A stretch of 64,000 nucleotides of DNA, from the NCBI GenBank assembly GCA_902786355.1, contig CADABZ010000005.1, positions 44,306 through 108,305 on the forward strand. The letters run 5' to 3'. Positions 19,164 through 28,131 of this stretch are shown here, one piece after another. The stretch comes from an uncultured Eubacteriales bacterium (GTDB lineage Bacteria; Bacillota; Clostridia; Peptostreptococcales; Anaerovoracaceae). The position numbers and the translations under genes are program-made. The stretch's first letter is position 1, and every line of letters starts with the position of its first letter. The notes beneath the pieces are model-generated. The model was given only the letters and a program-made list of their open reading frames with translations. It searched no databases and had not been told where the DNA came from.

Positions 19164-20504
19164 TCAGTACTCTCTGTGGTTCAGCTCGCCCCAGAGCTTC
19201 TTGCTCTGCTCGAGTGTCCATGCATTGATAGCTTCTTCATCGATGCCGACGAATTCTCTGTCTTTGTACAGGACCTTGCCGTTGATGATAGTCGTTCTGC
19301 AGTTCTTGCCCATCATTCCGAAGATCATGTGTCCGTCGATATTCTCATCTGAGAATGGTGTGAACGGCTTGTAGTCCATTACGATAACGTCGGCTGCAGC
19401 GCCTTCCTTCAGGATGCCGAGAGGCTTTTTGAAGTATTTTGCTGCGATCTTTCTGTTGTTCTCAAACAGCATAGTCACATCCTCGCCCCATGCCACATTA
19501 GGCATAGCTGCGTTGTGTCTCTGGATGATAAGGAAGACCTTGAGGCTCTCGAGCATGTCATGAGTATATGCATCTGTGCCCATACCTACTGTTATGCCCT
19601 TAGCCATCATCTGGAGAACCGGTGCGCATCCTACAGCATTGCCCATGTTGGACTCAGGGTTGTTGACTACCATGGTGCCTGTCTCTTTGATGATATCCAT
19701 CTCAGCCGGGCTTACGTGGATGCAGTGTCCGAGCAGAGTCTTATCTCCGAGGATGCCGTTGTAGAGCAATCTGTTGACAGGACGGCAGCCATAGTTCCTG
19801 AGGCTGTCATAGACATCATTCATGCCTTCTGCCACGTGGATGTGGAATCCGGTCATGCCGTCATTAGCCTCTACCATCTTCTCAAAAGTCTTGTCGGATA
19901 TGGTGAAGAGCGCATGTCCGCCGAACATGGCTTTGATCATGTCGTCATCTTCTTTGATCGCCCACTTAGCGAAGTCTGCATTCTCCTGGATTCCCTGCAG
20001 GGTCTTCTCTTCTCCGTCTCTCTCTGAGACTTCATAGCAGAGGCAGGATCTCATTCCGAGTTCCTTAGCCACGTCTTTGATAGCGAACAGGGATCCCGGG
20101 ATCTCGCAGAAGCTTGCGTGATGGTCGAATATGGTAGTTACGCCGTCTCTGATGCAGTCAAGGATAGTTGCATATGCGCATGCTTTGGTACCGTCGATAG
20201 TCAGACGTCTGTCTATAGCCCACCATGTTCCGTCGAGGACTTCGAAGAAATTCGTAGGGTTATTGCCTGCGATAGACAGTCCTCTTGCCAGTCCTGAATA
20301 GATATGTGTGTGTGCATTGATCAGACCCGGCATTATGATGCCGCCTTTAGCATCCACGAATTCAGCTTCAGGATATGCAGCCTTCATATCTGCCAGAGTT
20401 CCCACAGCCTTGATGACCTCACCGTCTGTTACGACTGCTCCGTCCTTCAGGTACGGGAAATCCGGATCTCTAGTAATTAATTGACCGTTACCTATTAATA
20501 GCAT
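19164..20504 (-). CDS. ssnA: Putative aminohydrolase SsnA
   Basis: An amidohydrolase-superfamily deaminase related to guanine deaminase and chlorohydrolases. Residues near 60 read MPGLINAHTHIYSGLARG (first metal site); HIHVAEG, GHCIH and GTDAYTHDM supply the remaining metal and catalytic residues; 446 residues. In E. coli and gut bacteria it is part of the ygfK-ssnA-ygfM-xdhD block, as here. It probably deaminates an amino-purine or an opened product; the substrate is not established from sequence. The next gene downstream is ygfK. Confidence 0.92.
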   Translation of the reverse strand: MLLIGNGQLITRDPDFPYLKDGAVVTDGEVIKAVGTLADMKAAYPEAEFVDAKGGIIMPGLINAHTHIYSGLARGLSIAGNNPTNFFEVLDGTWWAIDRRLTIDGTKACAYATILDCIRDGVTTIFDHHASFCEIPGSLFAIKDVAKELGMRSCLCYEVSERDGEEKTLQGIQENADFAKWAIKEDDDMIKAMFGGHALFTISDKTFEKMVEANDGMTGFHIHVAEGMNDVYDSLRNYGCRPVNRLLYNGILGDKTLLGHCIHVSPAEMDIIKETGTMVVNNPESNMGNAVGCAPVLQMMAKGITVGMGTDAYTHDMLESLKVFLIIQRHNAAMPNVAWGEDVTMLFENNRKIAAKYFKKPLGILKEGAAADVIVMDYKPFTPFSDENIDGHMIFGMMGKNCRTTIINGKVLYKDREFVGIDEEAINAWTLEQSKKLWGELNHREY

Positions 20505-20537
20505 TTTGCTTCCTCCCTTCCTGCAAGTATCCGCTTC

Positions 20538-20556
20538 TGCCGGTACATATCCGGCA
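20538..20556 (-). other. Intercistronic stem-loop between xdhD and ssnA
   Basis: TGCCGG and CCGGCA enclose a 7-base loop. It is one of several stems in this operon beginning with the same six bases; there is no U tract. Confidence 0.45.
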
Positions 20557-20577
20557 CTTATTTCATATCTTATGTAT

Positions 20578-23457
20578 TTATTTGATCTTTCCGAGTTCTC
20601 TGAGGAGCTTTTCCGGTGTCATAGGCCAGCTTCTCATCCATACACCGCATGCGTCATGGATGGCGTTGCCTATTGCCGGAGCTGCTCCGTTGCAGGCTAT
20701 TTCGGATATGGATTTTGCTCCGAATGGTCCGTGATCATCATTGACATCTATGAGCACTGCCTTGAAATCGTCCGGCTGCTCGGATATCATCGGAACTCCG
20801 TAATCCGTCATGTTAGCGTTGACGCAGCGTCCGTCTTTATCAAGTATCATATCCTCATAGAGGGTATGCCCTATAGACTTGAGAGATGCTCCGTACATCT
20901 GGCAGAGTGCTGCTTCCGGATTGATCGGTGTGCCGGCATCCTGTATAGCGTAGAACTTCTGGACTTTTATCTCACCGGTCCTGACATTGACAGCGACCTG
21001 TGCAAAATGAGCTCCGTACGGTACAGACGATGCTGCTGTTGTGAAGCTTCCCGGAGCTATGAGATGTCCTCTTCCTGTTCCTGATGTCGAAGTATGGATG
21101 ATCTCATAGAATGTCAGGACTTTGCCTGTTTTCCTTGATACGACTTTTCCAGGCCATTCAAGTTCAAAGTCCTCTGCATCTTCACAGGACTGATATGCAG
21201 CCTCCTCGATGATCTTCTTCCTTAGATTGCTTGCAGCTACGACTGCAGCATTACCGCTGAAGAAGGTTCCGGATGAAGCATATGAACCAGTGTCGAATGC
21301 GCCTGAATCCGTATCGCCGGAGATAACAGTGATCTTGTCTATAGGGATACAGAGTATGTCGCTTGTGACCTTGGCTATGATAGTGTCAAGGCCTGTCCCG
21401 ATGTCTGCTGCACCGCTTGTCACTATTATCGAGCCGTCCATCTCAAGCTTGCAGATGGCATTGGCATGATCGAGTCCCGGAAGTCCTGAGCCCTGCATGA
21501 TCATCGCAAAGCCTTTTCCGATCTTCCAGTCAGGGTCATCGCTTTCTTCACGCTTGCCCCATTCGATCATCTCGCAGCCCTTTTCAACAGCCTCTCTGAG
21601 GCCGCAGGATCCGACAGGTACAACGTTTCCTTCACGTCCTTCACCAAGTCCCTTGAGGATCTCCAGCATATAGCCTTCCTCTACATGGTTTTTGAGGACC
21701 ATTTCCTTGTAGTCCACGCCCAGCTTGTCAGCAAGCTCGCACATCGCCATCATGAGACCGTACGTTCCTTTCGGTGTGCCGTATCCCTGATAAGCTCCTG
21801 CCGGAGGTGTGTTGGTGTAATAGATCGTAAGATCGTATTTCATGTTGTCACACTTGAAGAGCGGCAGTGTCTTGGAGCAGCTGTTCATAGGAACTGTGAG
21901 CGCGTGATTGCCGTAAGGCCCTGTATTCGCATCTACCTTGAGGTATATACCTGTTATAGATCCGTCCTTTTTGCCTCCCATTTTGACATGGACACGCATA
22001 GGATGTCTTGTGGAGTTAGCTATGAACTCCTCTTCACGTGTGTTGTGATAGAGGACAGGTCTTCCTGTAGCGAATGTTGCATACGCAGTCAGATCCTCTA
22101 CGAGGATGTCCTGTTTGGATCCGTAGCCGCCTCCGACTCTTGTCTTGATGACATGGATCTTGTTTTCTGAAAGTCCTGTGACCCAGCTTACGATGCGGCG
22201 CACATGGTAAGGGACCTGTGTGCTTGCATAGATTATCAGTCTGCCGTTCTCGAGCTTTGAGAAACAGATATGAGTCTCAAGCGGAGTGTGCTGGATCTGA
22301 CTTGTCTGATATGTAGCCTCAACTACTGCATCTGCCTCTGCGAATGCCTTATCCACATCTCCTATGAAGCCGTGGTTGGCAGCTGCTATATTGTGTCTTA
22401 TATCGCCGTGAAGAGGGAACTGATATACGACCTTGCCCTCTCTCTCGTCGCCGGCTTTGCTGTTGTATTCTTCAAGATCGTCAGGTGCTCCTGCACGGTA
22501 TTCAACTATGCCGTTGTGCACAAGCGGAGCTCCTTCCGCCATAGCCTCTTCAACTGTGAAGACTGCACCCAGAGGCTCATATTCTACTTCTATGAGATCT
22601 CTTGCCCTGATCGCTTCCTCGAGTGTCTCAGCTATTACTGCGGCTACCCTGTCACCTACGTGTCTGACCTTCTTGTTGAGAAGTTTGCGGTCATGCGGTG
22701 ATGGCTCAGGATTTCCCTGACCGGCTGACATGTACGTAACATCCGGGCAGTTATATGCTGTAATTATCTTGACTACGCCAGGCAGAGCCTCTGCCTTTGA
22801 TGTGTCTATTTTGTTGACATATGCACATGCATACGGGGAACGAAGAACTACCATATAGCATGTATCGTCATCAACGTAGTCTTCGACGAATGCTCTTTCA
22901 CCCGATACGAGCTGCGGAGCGTCTATCTTAGGCATTACCTTGCCTACGGCCCTGAGATTCGGTCTGAACTCAGGAGCGATCTCTGTCTTGTACTCACCGC
23001 CTGCGAGCTTCTCTTTGATCAGTTCAGCAGCCAGATAGTAGTGTTCGTATCCGGCATCACGGATGAATATGCCTGACAGAACATCCTTGACTTCTTCTCT
23101 TGTCGGAGAAGGGTTGTTCTCGAACAGCCATGTCATAAGCAGAGCTGCTGCAGGTGCATTGTAAGCGCTCTGTACGACTCCCGCATCAACAAGTGCCTGC
23201 TGCACGACAGTAAGGTTCATTGAGTTGCCCAGGCTGTCAGGGGTGCGTATCTCACATCCCTCGACCTCTCCGGCGAGCACCAGGTTGGAAAACACCGGTG
23301 TGCCGTCGAGCAGCACTGTATCGCTACCGCAGAACCCTTCGGCATCATCGCTGTCACGGACAGCAAAATTGCCGTTCATAAGGAGCATATCGCGCAGTCT
23401 TCTGGTCGGCTCGATATCGAATGACCGTTTTTTACCATTGATGATACAACTGATCAT
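20578..23457 (-). CDS. xdhD: XdhD/YgfN-type molybdenum hydroxylase with degenerate iron-sulfur domain
   Basis: Matches E. coli XdhD along its length (959 versus 956 residues), for example VQSAYNAPAAALL, EDYVDDDTCYMVVLRSP, ETHICFSKLENGRLIIYAS and, at the C-terminus, GPFGAKSISEIACNGAAPAI with the catalytic-type glutamate. The N-terminal [2Fe-2S]-like domain has lost most cluster cysteines (only isolated ones such as GFCGSD remain), as in the E. coli protein. Electrons must therefore leave through a partner, possibly YgfM or the polyferredoxin. It starts two bases after the ygfM stop. The substrate is probably a purine; family members are reported to act on purines. Confidence 0.92.
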   Translation of the reverse strand: MISCIINGKKRSFDIEPTRRLRDMLLMNGNFAVRDSDDAEGFCGSDTVLLDGTPVFSNLVLAGEVEGCEIRTPDSLGNSMNLTVVQQALVDAGVVQSAYNAPAAALLMTWLFENNPSPTREEVKDVLSGIFIRDAGYEHYYLAAELIKEKLAGGEYKTEIAPEFRPNLRAVGKVMPKIDAPQLVSGERAFVEDYVDDDTCYMVVLRSPYACAYVNKIDTSKAEALPGVVKIITAYNCPDVTYMSAGQGNPEPSPHDRKLLNKKVRHVGDRVAAVIAETLEEAIRARDLIEVEYEPLGAVFTVEEAMAEGAPLVHNGIVEYRAGAPDDLEEYNSKAGDEREGKVVYQFPLHGDIRHNIAAANHGFIGDVDKAFAEADAVVEATYQTSQIQHTPLETHICFSKLENGRLIIYASTQVPYHVRRIVSWVTGLSENKIHVIKTRVGGGYGSKQDILVEDLTAYATFATGRPVLYHNTREEEFIANSTRHPMRVHVKMGGKKDGSITGIYLKVDANTGPYGNHALTVPMNSCSKTLPLFKCDNMKYDLTIYYTNTPPAGAYQGYGTPKGTYGLMMAMCELADKLGVDYKEMVLKNHVEEGYMLEILKGLGEGREGNVVPVGSCGLREAVEKGCEMIEWGKREESDDPDWKIGKGFAMIMQGSGLPGLDHANAICKLEMDGSIIVTSGAADIGTGLDTIIAKVTSDILCIPIDKITVISGDTDSGAFDTGSYASSGTFFSGNAAVVAASNLRKKIIEEAAYQSCEDAEDFELEWPGKVVSRKTGKVLTFYEIIHTSTSGTGRGHLIAPGSFTTAASSVPYGAHFAQVAVNVRTGEIKVQKFYAIQDAGTPINPEAALCQMYGASLKSIGHTLYEDMILDKDGRCVNANMTDYGVPMISEQPDDFKAVLIDVNDDHGPFGAKSISEIACNGAAPAIGNAIHDACGVWMRSWPMTPEKLLRELGKIK

Positions 23458-23459
23458 GT

Positions 23460-24269
23460 CTATACCCCCTTTCCGCTGTCTGCAAGCTTCCTGCTGAGAT
23501 CATATGCAGTTACTCCGAGCAGATAGCGTTTGTACTCCACGCTTCCGAACATATCGTCGGAAATGCTGAGTCCTTCTGCACCTCTGAAGAAGGCGATCAT
23601 ATCATCTTCACTCATATCCTCGCCGCTTCTCAGCGCTTCTTCGAGTTTTCTGAATCTGTAGATACCGCTGTTCTTCACAGCAGCTGCCATCGTTATGCCT
23701 TTTTCAGTCACGGCGGCACTCATAGTCAGGACCGCATGGCTCTGTGCAGTGTTGGCGTATCTCTTCGACACAGCTTTTATTCCGAGGGGAACGATAACTT
23801 CTGTAATGAGCATTTCTTTCCCGGACAGGGCTTCCTCCATGAAGGAGTTGACGCAAATGTTTTCCTGACCTTCCCGTGTGAGCACTTCGAGTCTTGCGCA
23901 TACTGCAAAGAGTGTTGGCAGGAGGTATGAATCGCTTCTCAGAGCTGCTATATTACCTCCGACAGTCGCCATATTTCTCTTTGTCCTTGATGCCATGAAG
24001 TGGGCTGCTTCTTTCATGTATGCCGGCACGATGTCAGATTCCACGAGCTTCTGGAATGTGCACATCGCTCCGATCCTCAGATTGTCCCCGTCCTTCTCTA
24101 TATGGTCCATACCGCTGCATCTCTTAAGCGATATCAGCGTTTCAGCACCTGCTGCAGCTTCAGAACCGAGGCGGTTCACCTCAGTTCCTCCAGCCAGAAA
24201 GGCAGCATCTGCTGTCTTTAAGCCCATCGCTTCAGAAGGACTTTTTGCCATTAACAGTTGAGTTGCCAT
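23460..24269 (-). CDS. ygfM: YgfM-type FAD-binding molybdopterin dehydrogenase subunit
   Basis: An FAD subunit of molybdenum hydroxylases. The FAD-contact motifs AAFLAGGTEVNRLG (near residue 25) and TVGGNIAALRSDS (near 105) are present; 269 residues. It is translationally tied to xdhD (two-base gap), so the two are likely subunits of one enzyme. The FAD domain would restore the electron route missing from XdhD. A GC-rich hairpin separates it from xdhC upstream. Confidence 0.88.
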   Translation of the reverse strand: MATQLLMAKSPSEAMGLKTADAAFLAGGTEVNRLGSEAAAGAETLISLKRCSGMDHIEKDGDNLRIGAMCTFQKLVESDIVPAYMKEAAHFMASRTKRNMATVGGNIAALRSDSYLLPTLFAVCARLEVLTREGQENICVNSFMEEALSGKEMLITEVIVPLGIKAVSKRYANTAQSHAVLTMSAAVTEKGITMAAAVKNSGIYRFRKLEEALRSGEDMSEDDMIAFFRGAEGLSISDDMFGSVEYKRYLLGVTAYDLSRKLADSGKGV

Positions 24270-24292
24270 AATAGATCTCTCCTTGTCTCCTG

Positions 24293-24311
24293 CCGGCAGC
24301 CTTGCTGCCGG
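24293..24311 (-). other. Intercistronic stem-loop between xdhC and ygfM
   Basis: CCGGCAGC and GCTGCCGG pair over 8 bp around a 3-base loop, with no following U tract. It sits at the border between the xdhABC set and the ygfM-xdhD set. Confidence 0.55.
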
Positions 24312-24328
24312 ACCCTTCGCATTATGTC

Positions 24329-24880
24329 CTACTTGAACGGCATAGGTTCAGGGTATTCTGTGATGCCCTGAGAGTTTACTTTCTCAGCTTCTTCGAACTT
24401 TCCAAGATGTCTGAGCATTGTCTTCTTGACTGCTCTGAAGATATTCTCATATCCTGTACATCTGCACAGATGGCCTGACAGAGCCTTTCTCAGCTCATCA
24501 TCAGTGTACTCTCTGCCGGAATTGACGATCTCCCAGCTTGTCATTATGAATCCCGGAGTGCAGAATCCGCACTGTATAGCACCTTCGTCGATAAATGCCT
24601 GCTGGATATCCGAGAGTTCACCGCCAGGTCCTGTGAGACCTTCGAGCGTCCAGATTTCTTTGCCTTCTGCCCACACTGCAAGATAGATGCATGAGTTGAA
24701 TCCCTCACCGTTGATTATTACAGTGCACGCTCCGCACTCTCCTACTTCGCAGCCTTTCTTGACCGAGGTGAGGCGGAAATCGTTTCTGAGCATGTCGGTG
24801 AGAGATGCGCGTACATCCACGACCTGCTCGACCTTTTTCCCGTTGATAGTGCAGTGGACAACTTTGTATTGTTTAGCCAT
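24329..24880 (-). CDS. xdhC: Xanthine dehydrogenase [2Fe-2S] subunit
   Basis: Carries electrons between the molybdenum and FAD subunits. Plant-type ferredoxin cysteines C44, C49, C52 and C64 (GCEVGECGAC) and the second-cluster cysteines C104, C107, C139 and C141 (CGFCTPG, CRCTGY) are all present in 183 residues, slightly longer than the usual 160. Its start overlaps the end of xdhB by eight bases, so translation is probably coupled. Confidence 0.95.
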   Translation of the reverse strand: MAKQYKVVHCTINGKKVEQVVDVRASLTDMLRNDFRLTSVKKGCEVGECGACTVIINGEGFNSCIYLAVWAEGKEIWTLEGLTGPGGELSDIQQAFIDEGAIQCGFCTPGFIMTSWEIVNSGREYTDDELRKALSGHLCRCTGYENIFRAVKKTMLRHLGKFEEAEKVNSQGITEYPEPMPFK

Positions 24881-25760
24881 TTACCACACCTCCTGCCAGA
24901 CTTATGGACTCGCGGAGTGCCCTCTCTGCCATAACGACTGAGATATGACGGCGGAGTGCTTTTCCGGCACGCCAGCTGTCACGCGGGTTGATGTCATTGA
25001 GCACAGTCTCCGCAAATTCTTTGATGTTCGCGTCTGTTATCTCTTTTCCGTTGAGAAACTCCTCCGCAGTATATGCACGGACCGGTACCGGAGCCGCGAC
25101 TCCGTAGCCTATGCGGACTCTCTCGATTGTTTTCCTGTCTTCACTCAGCCTTACATTGACTGAGCATCCTGTGGTAGCGATATCAAGAGCATTCCTCATG
25201 GAATACTTGATGTAATGTCCGAAGCATCTGTCATAGGATTCCTTAGGTATGAGGATAGCAGTCTGGATCTCTGCAGGTCTGAGGTCCACGACCTTTGCTT
25301 TGATATAGAAATCCCTGATCGGCACACGTCTTACTCCTTCAGGTCCTGTGATCTCAATGATCGCGTCCCATGCCATCAGAGTGGAAGCTGAGTCTGCCGA
25401 AGTGACTCCGTTGCAGGTGTTGCCTCCTATAGTCCCTATAGCACGGATCTGCGGACCGCCGACCATATCAACAGCCTCGCCGAGGACGTTGATATATTTC
25501 TGGATGATCGGATCGTTGGTTATGTGAGAGAAGCTTGTCAGGGAGCCTATCCGGATATTCTCATCCTCATCGATAGTAACTCCGCGGAGTTCATCCAGCA
25601 TGTATATGCTTACCAGTTCAACTCCGGCTCTGCGGCCCTCTCTGATCTGAACCAGAACATCAGAGCCTCCTGCGAGTACCTGAGCTTCCGGATGCTCCTG
25701 CAGCAGTCTGATGGCATCCTGCACGCTTTCAGCTTCATACAGTGCTTTTATGTCATACAT
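24873..25760 (-). CDS. xdhB: Xanthine dehydrogenase FAD-binding subunit
   Basis: FAD-binding subunit of the three-part xanthine dehydrogenase. Seen are QVLAGGSDVLVQIREG near residue 30 and IRAIGTIGGNTCNGVTSAD near residue 105, the two FAD contacts. A longer frame exists to 25865, but it overlaps xdhA by about 100 bases. The ATG at 25760 lies one base after the xdhA stop, with GGAG ten bases before it, and starts the conserved domain, so I chose it (295 residues). Confidence 0.93.
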   Translation of the reverse strand: MYDIKALYEAESVQDAIRLLQEHPEAQVLAGGSDVLVQIREGRRAGVELVSIYMLDELRGVTIDEDENIRIGSLTSFSHITNDPIIQKYINVLGEAVDMVGGPQIRAIGTIGGNTCNGVTSADSASTLMAWDAIIEITGPEGVRRVPIRDFYIKAKVVDLRPAEIQTAILIPKESYDRCFGHYIKYSMRNALDIATTGCSVNVRLSEDRKTIERVRIGYGVAAPVPVRAYTAEEFLNGKEITDANIKEFAETVLNDINPRDSWRAGKALRRHISVVMAERALRESISLAGGVVNG

Positions 25761-25761
25761 G

Positions 25762-28104
25762 CTACTTACTCTCCTTTCCCTGCTTATCTTCTGCGAAGGA
25801 ATCATTGATAAGCCCTGCATCTGTAAATTCACGGAAGAGAGTATGCGGTGAGAGAGGAAGCTCATTGATATAGATTCCTGTTGCTGCTCCTATCGCATTC
25901 CTTATCGCAGGAGCTACCGGGCATGCCGGCGGCTCTCCGAGGCCTTTGGTTCCGTAAGCACTTGTAGGCTCATAGTTCTCTACGAAAGCTGCATTCAGTC
26001 TCGGATGATCCATGAATGATGAAAGCTTATAGTCAAGCAGATTGTTATTAAGCGGTTTTCCGGTCTTCTCGTCCCACATGAGTTTTTCTGAAAGAGCATA
26101 GCCGATTCCCATGCTCATGCCGCCGTGGACCTGTCCTGCAGCCAGAGTCGGATTGATGACCTGTCCGCAGTCATGGACATTCACTATGTTGAGAAGCCTT
26201 ACCCTGCACATCGGAATATCGACCTCGACTTCAGCGAAGCAGCATCCAAATGTGTAGGCATTGGATTTTATCTGATATGTGGACTCAGCTGTCAGATGCT
26301 GAGACCCTTCTGTTGTATACAGCTTTGACAGTGCCAGATCTCCAATCGTCATGAGCTTGCGCCCGTCTGTGGTCCTCACTATGACCCCATCGATGAGGTC
26401 AAGGTTGTACACAGGCATGCGTGTGAACTGGTGAGCTGCCTCGAGGATCTTCTCCTTGAGAAGGAGAGCTGTCTGCTTCACCGAGAATCCCAGAGTATAG
26501 GTTCCGCGGGAAGCGTAGACTCCTGTACCGAATGGCGTTATATCAGTATCCTGGCACGAAACTGCGTGAACCTTCTCGAACGGCAGTCCGAGTGTATCAG
26601 CGATCATCTGTGCTGCAGCTGTATCAGCGCCCTGGCCGATCTCAGTCTCACCGAGCTGGAACTGCACAGAGCCGTCCTGATTCATAACTATACGGCATGA
26701 AGACGTCTCAAGAGCTATCGGGTATACAGCTGTGTTGTACCAGTATGTGGATACCGCGATACCGCGTCTTATGTCGCCGGTCTGGTTTTTGTATTTTTCG
26801 ACTTTATCATAGTAGCCTATGATCTCAGCGCCCTTGTCGAAGCACTGGTTGAATGAGTCTGAGTACAGCTCATTCTGAGAAAATGCATGATAGTATCCTA
26901 CAGGCATCAGGTTCTTGCGTCTGAATTCGAGCGGATCCATGCCCATCGCTCTCGCGCAGTCCTCTGTGTGACATTCGAAGGCATAGCTTGCCTGAGGCAT
27001 TCCGTATCCTCTCATGGCTCCTGCAACAGAGCGGTTGGTATATACCGTCCATGTCTCTCCGTCAATGTTGTCGCACGGATAGAGCTGCGGGAATGCATTA
27101 AGGCCCTTGGCTGCTATAGCATGGCCGTGGGAGCTGTACGCTCCGTTATTGCACCACGCCTTGATAGTTCTTGCCACGAAGGATCCGTCCGGACGCATCC
27201 ATGAAGTGATATGGTACCTGATAGCGTGTCTGATACGGTTGCTTATAAAAGTCTCTTCACGCGGTACGTCCAGTTTTACCAGGCGTCCGCCCAGCTGGAT
27301 GCTTATCCATGCTGTCAGAGGCTCATACAGTACATCCTGTTTGTTTCCGAAGCCTCCGCCTACATATGGCTTGATGACTCTGAACTTTCCCCAGTCCATT
27401 CCGAGCGCCTGTCCTATGACACGGCGGACGATGTGCGGGATCTGAGTCGAGCTCACTACGACCGTCCTGTCACCCTCTCCGTATGCATAGCAGATAAAGT
27501 TCTCTATATGACAGTGCTGTACCGGCTGAGTCTCATACCATCCTTCGACCTTGGTAAGCCCAGGTTCCTTGATAGCCTCTTCAACGCTTCCCATATGTAT
27601 CTCGGTGTGAGCGAGAACATTATTAGGGTAATTCTCATGCAGCTGAGGCGCACCTTCCTTCATGGCTTCCTGAGCATCGAGTACGAAAGGAAGTTCTTCA
27701 TATTCAACACTCTTCTCAAGCACACGTATCGCCTGTGCTGCAGCAACTTCGTCTTCTGCTACGACAGCGCCTATATCATCGCCGTAGAACAGAGGTCTGT
27801 CCGTCATGATAAGACGGTCGGCAATATCCTGGTGATGAGGATCTGTTGACCACGGATGGCCTGCCGTAGGAAAATAGTGTTTTTCTTTCAGGTCAAAGCA
27901 TGTGAATACGCGGACAACGCCCGGTATCTTTTCTGCTTCTTCTGTATCGATCTTTTTGACGATACCGTTAGCCACCGTTGAGTGAAGCACCCTTATAACA
28001 AGAGCGCCCTTGTCACACATATCATCTGTATATCTGATGCGGCCCATCGCCTTATCATGTGCGTCAAGTCTGGTGACTGCCTGTCCGATATATTTGTTGG
28101 ACAT
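25762..28104 (-). CDS. xdhA: Xanthine dehydrogenase molybdenum-binding subunit
   Basis: Catalytic subunit, hydroxylating purines such as hypoxanthine or xanthine. It runs from RLDAHDKAMGRIRYTDD through GGGFGNKQD (substrate/molybdopterin loop), AGAMRGYGMPQ and ETEIGQGAD to TKGLGEPPACPVAPAI, where the conserved glutamate abstracts the proton. Length is 780 residues, close to E. coli XdhA (752). It follows the permease by 27 bases and is followed by xdhB and xdhC, the classical order. It is one of three molybdenum hydroxylases in the operon. Confidence 0.94.
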   Translation of the reverse strand: MSNKYIGQAVTRLDAHDKAMGRIRYTDDMCDKGALVIRVLHSTVANGIVKKIDTEEAEKIPGVVRVFTCFDLKEKHYFPTAGHPWSTDPHHQDIADRLIMTDRPLFYGDDIGAVVAEDEVAAAQAIRVLEKSVEYEELPFVLDAQEAMKEGAPQLHENYPNNVLAHTEIHMGSVEEAIKEPGLTKVEGWYETQPVQHCHIENFICYAYGEGDRTVVVSSTQIPHIVRRVIGQALGMDWGKFRVIKPYVGGGFGNKQDVLYEPLTAWISIQLGGRLVKLDVPREETFISNRIRHAIRYHITSWMRPDGSFVARTIKAWCNNGAYSSHGHAIAAKGLNAFPQLYPCDNIDGETWTVYTNRSVAGAMRGYGMPQASYAFECHTEDCARAMGMDPLEFRRKNLMPVGYYHAFSQNELYSDSFNQCFDKGAEIIGYYDKVEKYKNQTGDIRRGIAVSTYWYNTAVYPIALETSSCRIVMNQDGSVQFQLGETEIGQGADTAAAQMIADTLGLPFEKVHAVSCQDTDITPFGTGVYASRGTYTLGFSVKQTALLLKEKILEAAHQFTRMPVYNLDLIDGVIVRTTDGRKLMTIGDLALSKLYTTEGSQHLTAESTYQIKSNAYTFGCCFAEVEVDIPMCRVRLLNIVNVHDCGQVINPTLAAGQVHGGMSMGIGYALSEKLMWDEKTGKPLNNNLLDYKLSSFMDHPRLNAAFVENYEPTSAYGTKGLGEPPACPVAPAIRNAIGAATGIYINELPLSPHTLFREFTDAGLINDSFAEDKQGKESK

Positions 28105-28131
28105 GCGCTCCCTCCTTTCCTGAGCTGTGGT

